Shown here piece by piece: positions 22,683 through 32,285 of a DNA stretch of 54,264 nt (position 1 is its first letter; each line of letters starts with the position of its first letter). The translations under genes and the position numbers were made by a program. Source of the stretch: Phytophthora quininea. Lineage: Eukaryota > Oomycota > Peronosporomycetes > Peronosporales > Peronosporaceae. The notes under the pieces are model-generated. The model was not told where the DNA came from, did not search any database, and worked only from the letters and a program-made list of their open reading frames with translations. Location: positions 1-54,264 of the forward strand of contig JAAVTG010000808.1 in NCBI GenBank assembly GCA_011947345.1. The letters run 5' to 3'.

Positions 22683-23526
22683 TGAGGATTTTCTTTTGGC
22701 AAAAATGACTCTGTTTTTCTATGCCAGCGATCAAAACGAACAACTTTGAAACGTACTAACAATTAGCACGACAAAGATACCCCCTCATTTCATCTCACGT
22801 TGCCAACCCGTAGCAGGCCCCCGTGACCCGCCCGACCAGCGCGCGCGAAGCAGCCGTTGTGATCTTCACAGAGCTGTCCAAGGACGAGTATGGGCTGACG
22901 TTTTGTCGCTTTCCAAAGAGGCCATCCAGAGTGTAGTAATATGGCAAGCCATCTCTATTGCTTGTTTCAAAGTCTTTCCTTCATCGACTTCTTGCTGTGT
23001 CATGCCAAAGCCGGTTAGGGGGTCCACTCGCGCCTTCGTCTTCTTGTACACCTTGAAGTACGACGTCCACCTGCTCTGGCAAGTGTGGGCGTCCCACTTC
23101 ACGGTGTACTTTGCAGAAACAGATTTACCTTCTTTAGCACATGCCTTAATACACGATGCATAAACATATTCAACCATTAAGCCCAAACCTGCGATTTTTG
23201 TTTGAGCGCCACCAAACGACGATGAGCGCTCATCAGTTGACTTTCCAACAATGATGTTGAATTGAGATGGGATTGATGGCCATTCAACCATATGCTGCTT
23301 CTGTAGCAAGGACGTGTGACCACCACCACCACCATTACCTGTAGTGCGACGCCCCATGTTTGAAGGTGTTGTATTTCCCACCACCCATTTGTCGCAAATA
23401 CTCGTCTCATAAAAACTTTCCTAAAAAAGATAAGAATTGCTGGACTAATAATTACTTCAAAGAATGCGTCTCTGGGGCTTATTTTTGCTCAGCTCAAAGC
23501 CTGCTTTTGCCAAAAGAAAATCCTCA
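22683..23526. mobile_element. Harbinger-like DNA element with 22-bp terminal inverted repeats and TTA target duplication
   Basis: The 22 bases at 22683-22704 (TGAGGATTTTCTTTTGGCAA plus AA) are repeated exactly in inverse at 23505-23526. TTA directly flanks both ends (22680-22682 and 23527-23529). A 3-bp TTA/TAA duplication is the hallmark of PIF/Harbinger transposons. Inside is one minus-strand ORF for a Myb/SANT-like protein, the accessory DNA-binding protein of that superfamily, and no transposase. The 844-bp element therefore looks like an internally deleted, non-autonomous copy. The perfect repeats suggest a fairly recent insertion, about 110 bp upstream of the FKBP start. Confidence 0.8.
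22866..23357 (-). CDS. Myb/SANT-like DNA-binding protein of the Harbinger-like element
   Basis: Open frame inside the terminal inverted repeats. From the ATG at 23355-23357 it gives about 163 residues. A Gly/His run (GNGGGGG) leads to an about 85-residue helical region (YVYASCIKACAKEGKSVSAK ... CQSRWTSYFKVYKKTKARVD ... GFGMTQQEVDEGKTLKQAIE) with the aromatic spacing of Myb/SANT-like domains encoded by PIF/Harbinger elements. The usual N-terminal Trp is not obvious. An upstream frame at about 23410 (MRRVFATNGWW) may be a first exon. In such elements this protein helps the transposase find the ends. Function here is inferred; the gene may be dead. Confidence 0.55.
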   Translation of the reverse strand: MGRRTTGNGGGGGHTSLLQKQHMVEWPSIPSQFNIIVGKSTDERSSSFGGAQTKIAGLGLMVEYVYASCIKACAKEGKSVSAKYTVKWDAHTCQSRWTSYFKVYKKTKARVDPLTGFGMTQQEVDEGKTLKQAIEMACHITTLWMASLESDKTSAHTRPWTAL

Positions 23527-23759
23527 TTAATTGCTACGTTGAAACCCCTAATTGCTTCTCTCAGAGCCGCCAAAACCCGCGGATGGTATGTGGACTTCCC
23601 AGGTCAGCAGCCGGCCGCTGAGCGGTTCGCGGCCTTGTCCAAGGCGTCCATCAGCAACGCAGTGTTGAAAAAATAAATAAAAAAATCGCTTTAGAGCAGC
23701 AGCGCGCTGAACTCGCAGTGCGGGCAAGTAAACACATACGGTATAATAAATAGAAGACT
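23527..23759. other. AT-rich transposon-derived spacer
   Basis: Between the Harbinger-like element and the integrase remnant. One short plus-strand frame ends GWYVDFPGQQPAAERFAALS ... near 23676; it is probably the C-terminal scrap of some mobile-element protein. Not recognised. Confidence 0.35.
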
Positions 23760-24642
23760 GCGCTGGATTATTCGTACGACAAGAGAAAAGTTCTCCCTGA
23801 TAGCTTCACTAAATATCTAAGAAGCACGGAACTACTACTTTCCAAACTATACAACGATGCGTTTGCAGGCCCTAAAAAGCTTTACGAAAAAGATACGTTA
23901 ATCGACGCGAGCACAAAACTTAAGAATGTGAAGGAGTGGTTCGCAAACCAATCAGAAACGCAACAGTTTCTGGATCAAATGAAACGCTTCGATCAGTTCC
24001 ACATCTCAAGCAATAATCCTGACCCCTGGCAAATCGATTTAGCGTTTTGGGACGAGAAGATCTTGCTAAACAGAATTAATATCAATAGTTAATTAGATTA
24101 CATCGATCTCATTTCCAATTAATAAGCTAATACAGTCCTCAAAGCACTAAAACGTTTCGTAAAGACGCAACACCGGAAGATTATAACTAGCAACAACTCA
24201 CGAACCAGCAGGTCCAATCTTTCTTCAAGAAGTCTAATATCAAATATTTCAGTAATGAAGCTGGAGAAGATCGAGCGATTTAATTGAACCATCAAACAGC
24301 ATTTGCTTCGTAACCAGACGAGGCTCACGAAGGGATTTGTGTCGAGCCTTGTCGATAACTACTACTCGACTGTTCACAAAGCAATTAATATGGCTCCAAA
24401 CGAAGCAACGTTAAAGTCATTTCATCTGTCAACCACAATAATCAATTGTATTCAGAAGTCAATAACGAATTTGCTATTGGTAAGACTGTTCTCTGTCACT
24501 GAAATCGAAACAATTCGGTAAGGAGTCCGCTAAGTGGAGTAGCTTCGTTTATGAAGTTGTAGACTTAGATGGATACAAAGTCCAGATTCGTTCGAAGAAC
24601 GGTCATTTTTTCATTCTCAACAAAACGCCAAATGATCTCTGA
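23760..24642 (+). pseudogene. Decayed retroviral-like (DDE) integrase of Polinton/Maverick type
   Basis: Several plus-strand frames hold integrase pieces in order. An N-terminal zinc-binding-like part includes KLKNVKEWFANQSETQQFL near 23930. The start of the catalytic core (DPWQIDLAFWDEKILL) lies near 24020-24070, where DLAFWD gives the first Asp. A middle piece (NQQVQSFFKKSNIKYFSNEA) is near 24200-24255, followed by KIERFN near 24270, which contains the catalytic Glu. A downstream helix (LTKGFVSSLVDNYYSTVHKA, PNEA) is near 24325-24400 and a C-terminal SH3/chromo-like piece (VVDLDGYKVQIRSKNGHF) near 24560-24615. Frames shift repeatedly and stops are present. The order and motifs fit integrases of Polinton-like elements. 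No polymerase, ATPase or capsid gene is present, so this is a stranded fragment. Confidence 0.65.
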
Positions 24643-25399
24643 TGCGTGAACCCTGGGGATAACCGACACTGGAAATTCCTTCAACGGAGCTTCCTTGAGC
24701 GGCGATTCATATACTTAGTGAGATTCGCACCCCCCAATATCCAGTACGAAGTGTCTCGTGATTACACCACGTGTGACTCTGGAACAATTGTGAACCCACG
24801 AAAGTGGCTGTCAATATTCAACTATACTAAGATCAATATAAATTGTATCTAAATGACTGCACCCAAGATCTGCGGGTGGCGAAGCGCGGTGAACTTTTTC
24901 GCCCAGTGGTGCATGTTTGGCTCTTACAGCGCGAGCTGTAGCAACCTGGCCTGGATCAAGGAAAACCTTGATCAGATTACGTAACCCCTTCAGCGGCAAC
25001 TCCGAAGGCACGACGGCGGAGGATTGGCGTGTGACCCTTGTGTAATACCTGTAGATACGACCCTTGGATCTGCAATTTATCTACCGACCTGGCCTTTCGA
25101 CCGGGATAGAGGTAGTATAAAGAGTTACAATTTTAGTAGTTCCAAGTCCGTTTGTCTCTAGGCCACAGTCTTGGACAAAGGTTGAAGCGGGGTTCTTGGG
25201 CGGCGGTTGAAGCGATTCTCCTGGAACGATAATCCAACTACAATAGCTAGCCAAAATACAGAGATCCTTATGCAAATATACAGCCGACGCTTATTCTTGT
25301 AAACCCTTGGTCGGGGATCTTCACACCACATTCAATCCAACACCCAAGACACAGGCAAGTCTTGTGCTTGGTTCAGCGAACACGCACTACCCTCAAATG
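24643..25399. other. Spacer in the transposon-rich island
   Basis: No coding potential is recognised. The sequence is AT-rich at first, then of mixed composition. It may include the 3' part of the Mutator-like remnant on the minus strand, which fades out near 25400. Confidence 0.3.
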
Positions 25400-26706
25400 A
25401 AGGAATACCGGAAATGGCTGCCACACAATCTAGTGATCTGGTACCAGGTCCAAGCTCGAAATCCAAAATTCACGAGCGCAATATTTTGCGGTGTTAAAAA
25501 TTGCTTCGTATACTGCCTTGCACTCCGTTCGGAAAAAAAAAAAACAAGCATGGGAAATAGCGTTGATGGAACTCGTGCTTTTCACCGTCATATATGACTC
25601 CCATAACTCCAAGATTCACCAAACTCCAAGTTTTGTGAAGCCGATACGTTTCATCGCAAGAAACAGAAATGGGATTACCACAGTCAAAGGCAACTCGAAA
25701 TTTTTGCAGCAGCTTCCGGCGAATAAAAATCATACCGAATGTCTGCTCTCTTGTTTCCGCCACGTCATTCGACTGAAAAATGTCAAGCACGAGCCAGTGT
25801 AGATCACTAAACGCATCAAAGTCTGCACGAGTTGCGCACCGTTTGGGGTTAGCCCACTCGAAAAGCTGGGAGTAAGTATCCATGTTGGGCCATTTTCGTT
25901 CCACTTTCGTCTTTTTCAGGCCTTGCTTGTGATTGCAGAGTTGCTGAAGCGAAGGCAGCAGTCTCTTCTTAATGGACTTCTCCAGCAGTTCCTAAACTGA
26001 GATTGCGCACCCATAGGTTTTGCTCCACTCGCAAACATTCTCTCAATGTCACCCCTTAGAGAATGGTGAATACCACGAGACGGAGGCGGTCCCTCTTTCT
26101 GAGCGTGATCTCCAGAGACTTGGTACTGGTGCTTAATGCAGGTCCCTTCGTTGCTGGTAACTAACGTAGGCTTGATCCGAAATTGAGCTCCACATTCGCC
26201 ATAATCCTGACACGTGCAAATATTAGTCGTACCGATTTCTTCCTTACTCTGCCCCGTAGCAGAATATGTGTATTCTGTGTACTCTGGGCCCTTGTGATAC
26301 GCATTGGCGGCTTCATATGAGATCAACTTTTGTTTCTGCGTCCACTTCCGGTTACGTATCCCACGACCCGATCCAGGTCGCAAACCACGATTGAGTTCTT
26401 GAGCTACGCTCGAACCATCTTCATTTAAAGTAGGCAGACCAGAAATCGCAACAGAGGTGTCATCTGTAATGGGCATCAGAGCGTCTACACGGAACGACGT
26501 AGTCAATTACAAGCGCCAGTACCATTGAATAAGAACGTACCTCTCGCCGGATCGTCACCTGAAGGCATTTCTTGGACTGTAAGGTCTTCCATCTCCCACT
26601 TGACGTCTATCTTGCCTTGCCTTGTTTGCTTGCGGAATGCGGAATGACCAGAATGGCAACGAGTACGGACAAGAATGATTCCTTGTATAAGAACCGGTAC
26701 TGACAA
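25400..26706 (-). mobile_element. Decayed Mutator-like (MULE) transposase
   Basis: Three minus-strand blocks in order resemble oomycete Mutator-like transposases. The N-terminal block (about 26706-25950) includes SYEAANAYHKGPEYTEYTYS and a zinc-finger-like CTCQDYGECGAQFRIK followed by CIKHQYQVSGDHAQ. The middle block (about 25910-25560) includes FGMIFIRRKLLQKFRVAF and VSCDETYRLHKTWSLVN, whose Asp is the expected first catalytic residue. The last piece (about 25550-25430) includes ECKAVYEAIFNTAKYCAREF. Frames are broken by stops and shifts, and the catalytic C-terminus is missing. I could not find terminal inverted repeats, so the element's ends are unknown. Confidence 0.6.
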
Positions 26707-27335
26707 ACAAACCGCTTTTTGCTCAAGCGCGCTGGAATTCCTTCAGACCGATGTTTTTAGTGAACTTCTAGTGCTGATCATATACCCAACAGTCCTGGGG
26801 TTAAGTCCGCGTGCTTCGTACACGGAGCTTAAACCACAGGCGATGCTGAAGTGGATGCTCTCGCTCCGCTCGAACTAATCCTACCGCCTGACCTAAAACC
26901 CAAAGGCGGCTCGCTTCGCTCGCTCAGCGTAACCCTAAGACCCCCCTCCAAAGGGGGCATTTCGCTTCGCTCGATCAATGGCCAAGCTACAATCACTACG
27001 TAACTCATCCCATAATGCTCATTAAATGGCGCTGCGCAGTTGTCATGGTGGCCCAGCGAACACCCTCTGGTGTTAATGTACGTTTGTCATCTAAAGTGCC
27101 CCACTTAAGTACGAAGAAGTGCCCAGTTGAATCAATATTCTCGAAAGTGATGATTAAATAGTGTCTTGCCGAAAATACCCCCCTGTTGGTCCTGCGGTGG
27201 TGGTCAGTATCGAGATGCTGCCGCTGCAAGCCAATGGGGAGGTGCTCGACAAGGGAAGTAAACTGCTCGCTCTCGCGAAGTTGATGGCTTTTATGTGAAG
27301 CGTTGGGACGCTGACACCTGGGTATGGACGATTGG
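26707..27335. other. Spacer with three CGCTTCGCTCG-type repeats
   Basis: TCGCTYCGCTCG occurs at 26861-26872, 26911-26922 and 26962-26973, spaced 50-51 bp; the last two are preceded by AAAGG(C/G)GGC. No gene is recognised. The spacing suggests a subterminal repeat of a mobile element or a small satellite. Confidence 0.4.
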
Positions 27336-27512
27336 GACTCCCCTCGGAATTGGCCTGGCCTGTCGACCGCTGTCTCCAGTCGGAGCTTGCCCTTCATTTC
27401 TGAAAGTGAGGTTCCGGCATTCCACTGGTGTCTACCTACCTTCTTCTTGTCGTTGCGTTTTGATGAGTCCCAGCAACGAGAATGCAGACTTTGACGGCTA
27501 GACGTTGATCTG
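27336..27512 (+). pseudogene. Duplicated fragment of the downstream hypothetical gene (29430-30584)
   Basis: This stretch matches 29430-29610 in the same direction over about 170 bp (GGAATTGGCCTG, TGTCGACCGCTG, GTGTCTACC, ACTTGTCGTTGC / TCTTGTCGTTGC, CAGCAACGAGA). It has many substitutions and small indels, and an in-frame TAG. It covers the N-terminal GIGL to RLDV part of the intact frame. It is a degraded partial copy, 2.1 kb upstream of its source, across the 4-TM gene. Confidence 0.7.
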
Positions 27513-27619
27513 GAACTGTTGTACTAGTATTCGTTGGTTAGTGAATGTTTTGCTGTTCTGATCGGGTCATGGCCCGAGGGTATCTAGGATAATACTTCTG
27601 TTGACTGAAGCGTGGAGTT

Positions 27620-28373
27620 CTACACGCTGACGGGCGGCGCCATCTTGGAAGCGTCCACGTCCGTGCGGATGACACGCGGTGAGGCGGCCGTCGCAGCGTT
27701 GGCGTTGCTTGCCGGGTTCTTGTCCATGTCGAGGTTGATGGCGTTCGGGTCCAGCGCTAGGCCTTCCTTGATGATGATGTTGCGGTGCTTGGACAGCACG
27801 ACCGTCAACACAGCCTGAACGAGCAGCAAAACAAGCAAACAAAGTTAGGAATCGGAAAGAGAGTCAACTCAAGAAGTCGCCACGTACGTAGAGGAAGAAC
27901 ATGAAGAAGGAGAAGACCGAGCCGGCCTCGTTCGAGTGCACGTTGGTGTGCTCGACACCCTGCGCGCGCTCGATGCGGGCCAGGTAGGCCCAGCCCATGA
28001 AGATGATGGACAGCGTGAACATCTGCAGCGACATCATCATGACGACGCCGATGAAGAAGCCGACTGCCAGCGGCGTCTGATACCGGCGCATGACCATGGT
28101 GCCGCCGATCGAGAGCGCGATGATGAGGAACATGGCCCAGATGCCAACGAAGCCCAGCGTCTTGGAGTCGGCCAGCGCTTCACCGTCGTTGTTAACAGCG
28201 GCCACGATGGCCGCGATCGCGTACATGAAGCCGAAGATGATGGTGGTGAACCAGAGGTACGTGATGAGGAGCTTGGGGTTGTTGCAACAGCGTCGAGTCT
28301 TCTCGTGCACCTCGGCCGCGTGGATTTGGATGACCTGCATCTTCTCGCGGACCTCATTCACGTCGATCGGCAT
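27620..28373 (-). CDS. Four-TM membrane protein, two exons, unknown
   Basis: Exons complement(27888-28373) and complement(27620-27814), with a 73-nt intron starting GTACGT, give an intact 226-residue protein. It opens MPIDVNEVREKMQVIQIHAA and has four clear membrane helices: LLITYLWFTTIIFGFMYAIA, TLGFVGIWAMFLIIALSIGG, LAVGFFIGVVMMMSLQMFTL and FSFFMFFLYAVLTVVL. A CC pair sits just before helix 1. The C-terminus is hydrophilic (DPNAINLDMDKNPASNANAA). No signal peptide or catalytic motif. The fold recalls small tetraspan proteins, but I do not recognise a family. Confidence 0.75.
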
Positions 28374-28973
28374 TGTAGCGATGAGGCGGAAGGGGCTGCT
28401 GTGGCGGATACTGCTGCTTCAAGCAGAATTGAGAATGAGGCTAGCAGTTGAGCGACGCGAACTTTCTCCAGTTGCTAAAGCGCTATAAAAGTCGGGTTTG
28501 AAAGACACGAGCCCGTGCTGAGATTGCGACCTGCCGGACGGGCTTGACCTTGGACTAAAGCACTCTGGGAGACCAGACCGACAGCAAGGCAGGAGGTTGC
28601 GAGCAAGTTTGGGTTTCGTACATCCCATTATAAATGCTGCGATCGTGCACTGAGCTATTTCTACAGCTCAATCTCCAGCGAGCATCGTCAGTACACTGTG
28701 GCTCGGAGTTTGATCACCGAGAGTGCTGATGAAAGTGGTGGTCCGTTTCGATTTTGAATTTGGCGCGCTAAGTTGTCCGCGAACGACAGTGCTTCCATTT
28801 CGCGATCTTACCGCAATCTTACCTGATAACGGTCCGCAAAACCTACACATTTCTTTCCTAGGGCTCAACTAGCTGAACGCTCATAACGAAATGTGCCATG
28901 CAGACCAGTGCCTCGTTGTCGCCTTGCAGTTGCTCCTCGGGGATCGATGTCCATTACCCGTTTGGATTGAGTG

Positions 28974-29035
<62 letters not shown>

Positions 29036-29429
29036 AACTTTGAGCGTCATCCGATCTGTGGAAAGAGACCAGCAGTGCGCTGGTAGATCCCCATCTGCCG
29101 CTGACCACGCTCAGGCGCATGCTAGTCCGTGACGCTGCTGATTCGGACGCCGAGCTGCGAGCTCGACGCCCTGCTGCGTCGTGCCGCGCCGCCAATCGAC
29201 GTGCGTTCTGTTATCATTACCGGTTGAGAAATGCTTCGACGACAGGCAACAAAAGTTGTCGGGGCAGCATGACATTCGCTGCATTTTCCACTGCAGTGGC
29301 AAGGGGCGCTTCCCCTGCACGACAGGCACTTGTGGCCACCCGATATCTCGCTGCGTCGCAATGGTACCTTGCGCCAGGATTTGTGCGAAACTATTCTTGC
29401 AGGGGGCCTTGCAGCCGTTTCAGGCAGAA
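28374..29429. other. Intergenic with a CT microsatellite
   Basis: No gene recognised apart from the microsatellite listed separately. The frame of the next gene stays open back to about 29181 with a GTG only, so part of the right end may be coding. Confidence 0.4.
28976..29031. repeat. (CT)28 dinucleotide microsatellite
   Basis: An uninterrupted CT run of 56 bp between GTGAGT and CGTTAAAC. No coding frame crosses it convincingly. Likely length-variable between isolates. Confidence 0.95.
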
Positions 29430-30584
29430 ATGCTTGGAATTGGCCTGTCGACCGCTGCCTTCAGGCGGAGCCTGCCCATTTCCAAACGTGAGGCCTCGGC
29501 ACTCCACCAGTGTCTACCCACCTACAACTTGTCGTTGCTTTTTGACGAGACACAGCAACGAGAGTGCAGGCTTTGGCGGCTTGACGTTAATGTCTGGTTG
29601 CAGTCGATGCGGTCTCTGCAGCGGATCCTCTTCGAACGGAGGACGCGGCGATTCCTGGACGAAATGATCCTCAAGTACTCAGACATCCGATTGTCGGCGA
29701 CGACCCGACAGATGATCTCGCGAAAGCGACCACGGAAGGGGGCAGCAGATACTTTCAAGTCGTGCGACGACAACCAACAACATCGACACGACCGCGACTC
29801 GACCGCGAGCTGGAGTTCGTCGCGTTGTCGAACCGCGTCCGAGCGGAGCTCGTGCCTGTCTTCGTCGTCTTCGACGCTGCTACTCGACTCGCGCCACACG
29901 GACTTGGGCCAGCTGGAGAAGGGACATGAACAGCAGGCGGATGGCGCCCAAGTGGAGAGCTGGCGCATGACAGCTACTCGCACAGCTTCAGAATTCAGCT
30001 CGGCCATGTCGACAACCAGGCTCACAAGACTTGCCGAGGAAGACGACAACCAGTCGTGCTCGTGCAGACATTCCCGACGTTCGGACTCGATCGCCTCCTC
30101 CATGGGCGAAGACAACCAAGAGTGCCGCTCCAGCTTCTCCGAGTACGACTTCCTTACAGGCTACGACACTGTATCCACCTCGACGCAACCTTGCGAGGGG
30201 AACCAACTGGAAGAGCAGTCCGACTCGGGCGAAATCGGCAATGTAGTGATTTCGACGACGACGACCACACTGCCGCTACTGCGGCCGACAACGCCGATCG
30301 TTCGACCTAAATGCTGCGACTACTTTACCTCTCCACACCCACACTATGCCAAGGAGAGAATCGGTCTCGACAAGGAGAAAGAAGAAGAACCTTTAAACGA
30401 TAACCCAACAGAGTCAACTCCTACTGGTGCGGAGAACGTCGTCGAGTCAAGCAGCAATAACCGGTCTGCGCAAGTCACAATGAACGAGAATGAGAGGAGT
30501 GGTGGCCACGGGGACGAATTCGAGATGTGGGACTACGTTTGTCCCCAGTATGCTCGTCAATCCTACGCCAACGAGTGGGTCTAG
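29430..30584 (+). CDS. Hypothetical Ser/Thr/acid-rich protein
   Basis: From the ATG at 29430 the frame runs 384 residues. The N-terminal about 110 residues look folded (LGIGLSTAAFRRSLPIS, LSLLFDETQQRECRLWRLDV, RRFLDEMILKYSDIRLSATT). The rest is low in complexity and probably disordered: Ser runs, DDN repeats, TTTTTL, KEKEEEP. Near the end comes GDEFEMWDYVCPQYARQSYA. No signal peptide, membrane helix or known domain. The start matches the point where a degraded copy at 27336-27512 begins to align. The frame is open upstream to 29181 without ATG in good context, so an upstream exon is possible. Function unknown. Confidence 0.55.
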   Translation: MLGIGLSTAAFRRSLPISKREASALHQCLPTYNLSLLFDETQQRECRLWRLDVNVWLQSMRSLQRILFERRTRRFLDEMILKYSDIRLSATTRQMISRKRPRKGAADTFKSCDDNQQHRHDRDSTASWSSSRCRTASERSSCLSSSSSTLLLDSRHTDLGQLEKGHEQQADGAQVESWRMTATRTASEFSSAMSTTRLTRLAEEDDNQSCSCRHSRRSDSIASSMGEDNQECRSSFSEYDFLTGYDTVSTSTQPCEGNQLEEQSDSGEIGNVVISTTTTTLPLLRPTTPIVRPKCCDYFTSPHPHYAKERIGLDKEKEEEPLNDNPTESTPTGAENVVESSSNNRSAQVTMNENERSGGHGDEFEMWDYVCPQYARQSYANEWV

Positions 30585-30774
30585 TCAACGACCACATCCC
30601 AGTTCCGCGAATTCTGTCCGTGTCGTTTCTTACTCGTAAGATCAATATAAGGTATGTGTGCTTGGCTAGAATATGAAGAGCGTTTAGATGTGTTTGAGGA
30701 CAACGCCGATGAGATGGTCAACACGATCACTTCAACTTGGATCATACAAATCCCTTATTGTTTGGCTTTCATGC
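30585..30774. other. Short spacer
   Basis: The 3' flank of the hypothetical gene leading into the aldo-keto reductase pseudogene. Nothing recognised. Confidence 0.3.
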
Positions 30775-31275
30775 TCCTTAACCAGGGCGCATTAATCCGA
30801 GGCGATCAGCGATCTCGCAGGCCTCGTAAAATTGAGAAGGGAGCCACTCGCTGGTGCCCCCAGTAGAAGGCGCAACCCTGGCCGATCACAAAGTTCATGG
30901 CACGAACGGTCTCTTCGATCGGTGTGAACGGGTCAGGGCAGTGGCTGAAGACGACGTCCACCTATTCGAGATCCAGGCGCTTCAACGCCCCTTTTAGTCC
31001 CTCAACGATGTTTTTGCGGCTGTTGCTCTGGTCGTTGGGACCGCCACCTGCGAGGCCCTTCATTTCGCCAAATTCCTTGATCGAGATGACAATGTCTTCG
31101 CGCTTGAAAAGGTCGCCTGACCGTCGCCGTAAACCTCGGCCGTATCGAAGAAGTTGATGCCGTGCTCGAACGTCATCTCGACCATCTCGTACCAGGCGTC
31201 CACCGTGTACTTTTCGTCGGAGCCCATCCACGATCCGAGCGCGAGTTTAAAGACCAGCAGGCCCGAGTTCCTAGA
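30775..31275 (-). pseudogene. Aldo-keto reductase / K+-channel beta-like pseudogene
   Basis: Minus-strand pieces match aldo-keto reductases of the voltage-gated K+-channel beta-subunit type: NSGLLVFKLALGSW, YTVDAWYEMVEMTFEHGINF with FFDTAEVYGDGQ (Asp and Tyr of the active site), KGLAGGGPNDQSNSRKNIVE, LKGALKRLDLE and [19 protein letters not shown] (His of the active site), then [20 protein letters not shown]. Real damage is visible. About 20 residues are deleted after GDGQA, TAG replaces the Tyr codon between LDLE and VDVVF, a shift follows at YWG, and the gene stops short at about 160 of roughly 330 residues. This is a true, truncated pseudogene. Confidence 0.8.
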
Positions 31276-31591
31276 AAACGGTGGGTCATGTTCGTTGTGA
31301 TCGCAGGAAAGCGGAAATGAGGTCGAGCCTAGCGTTCACGGTTGGGGTAGCGGAGTAAAGTGCTCTGGGGCAGCCTACACCGGGTGCATTGACTTCGAAG
31401 GCGTCGACGTCGCTGTCGTTGTAATCGATCAATTAATGGACGAAGTGGATGAACAAATCTTCGAGTTATTTGTTGACGCCACCACGAATGTGTGGCATGG
31501 ATTAAAAGAAAGTTAACCGCTTTCGGGGCTCCTGCGTACAGGTCTCGAGTACCAAGCAATCTGCTTGGTTGTCCAGCCGCTGGAGACCGCG
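31276..31591. other. Spacer, nothing recognised
   Basis: Between the pseudogene's 5' end and the 3' end of the secreted-protein gene. No coding sequence supported. Confidence 0.3.
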
Positions 31592-32079
31592 CTAGTGTGC
31601 AGCGTTTGCGGCGGCAATGGTTGCTGCTTCCGCTCGGGGCGATGACTCCACGAGCTTCACCACAATTTGGTTCAACTTCGCCGGTTTGCCGCGGTTCCGG
31701 TAGGCAGACTTGATCTGGGGAGCATCTTGATCGTGGAGCGCGAAGTCGCGTTGCTTCCGGCCCCAAGTAGAGCCACAATCTGCGTGGTCAGCCCAGTATC
31801 GTCGTCCTGCGAGCCACTGCCAGCGTTGATCGTCACCATTCGCTTGATGGTGTCCACCAGCGTCTTCTTGTCTTGGTCGCTGAACACGAGAATGTTGCTG
31901 CGTGAGATCACAACGTTGTTGCCCGAGACCGTCGCGGTGGTGTTCGTAACGCTGCTCCCGGGCTGCTCGAGGTCGGCAGCAGCAGAAATATCGGCAGGCG
32001 ATGAGTTCGTCAAATGCGAGCCGTTGCAGACCGCGAGCGTAGCAGCCAGCAGAGTTAAAATCGACAGGAAGTGCTGCAT
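31592..32079 (-). CDS. Small secreted protein, about 162 aa, unknown
   Basis: The ATG at 32077-32079 opens a classic signal peptide (MQHFLSILTLLAATLAVCNG). The mature part has three NxT/S sites (TNSS, TNTT, SNAT) and a soluble region (VVISRSNILVFSDQDKKTLV, DTIKRMVTINAGSGSQDDDT). The frame ends early at 31672. Adding one C to the CCCC run near 31722 continues it as QIKSAYRNRGKPAKLNQIVV ... AANAAH to the stop at 31592. No RxLR, LFLAK or Cys-rich effector signature, so an effector role is not supported. It lies downstream of AMT copy C on the same strand. Function unknown. Confidence 0.65.
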
Positions 32080-32285
32080 CTTGGTCGACAACAATGAAGA
32101 CTTGTTGCTCGTGGAGGTGCAAAGTGAAAATGCGGAAGACTTGTAATCTCCGGCGGTGACTCTTGCCCGACCATTTCGAAGAAGCACCGCCTGCAATCTC
32201 CGAGCAAAGAACAAGAAACCACAACGTAAGTCGCAATGCCTCAAACAACATTTTAGATTACTTTCTTGGAATGCAGGACATTTAC

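Noticed and set aside
31592..32079. RxLR or CRN effector
   Set aside because: Signal peptide present, but no RxLR, EER or LFLAK motif in the first 100 residues.
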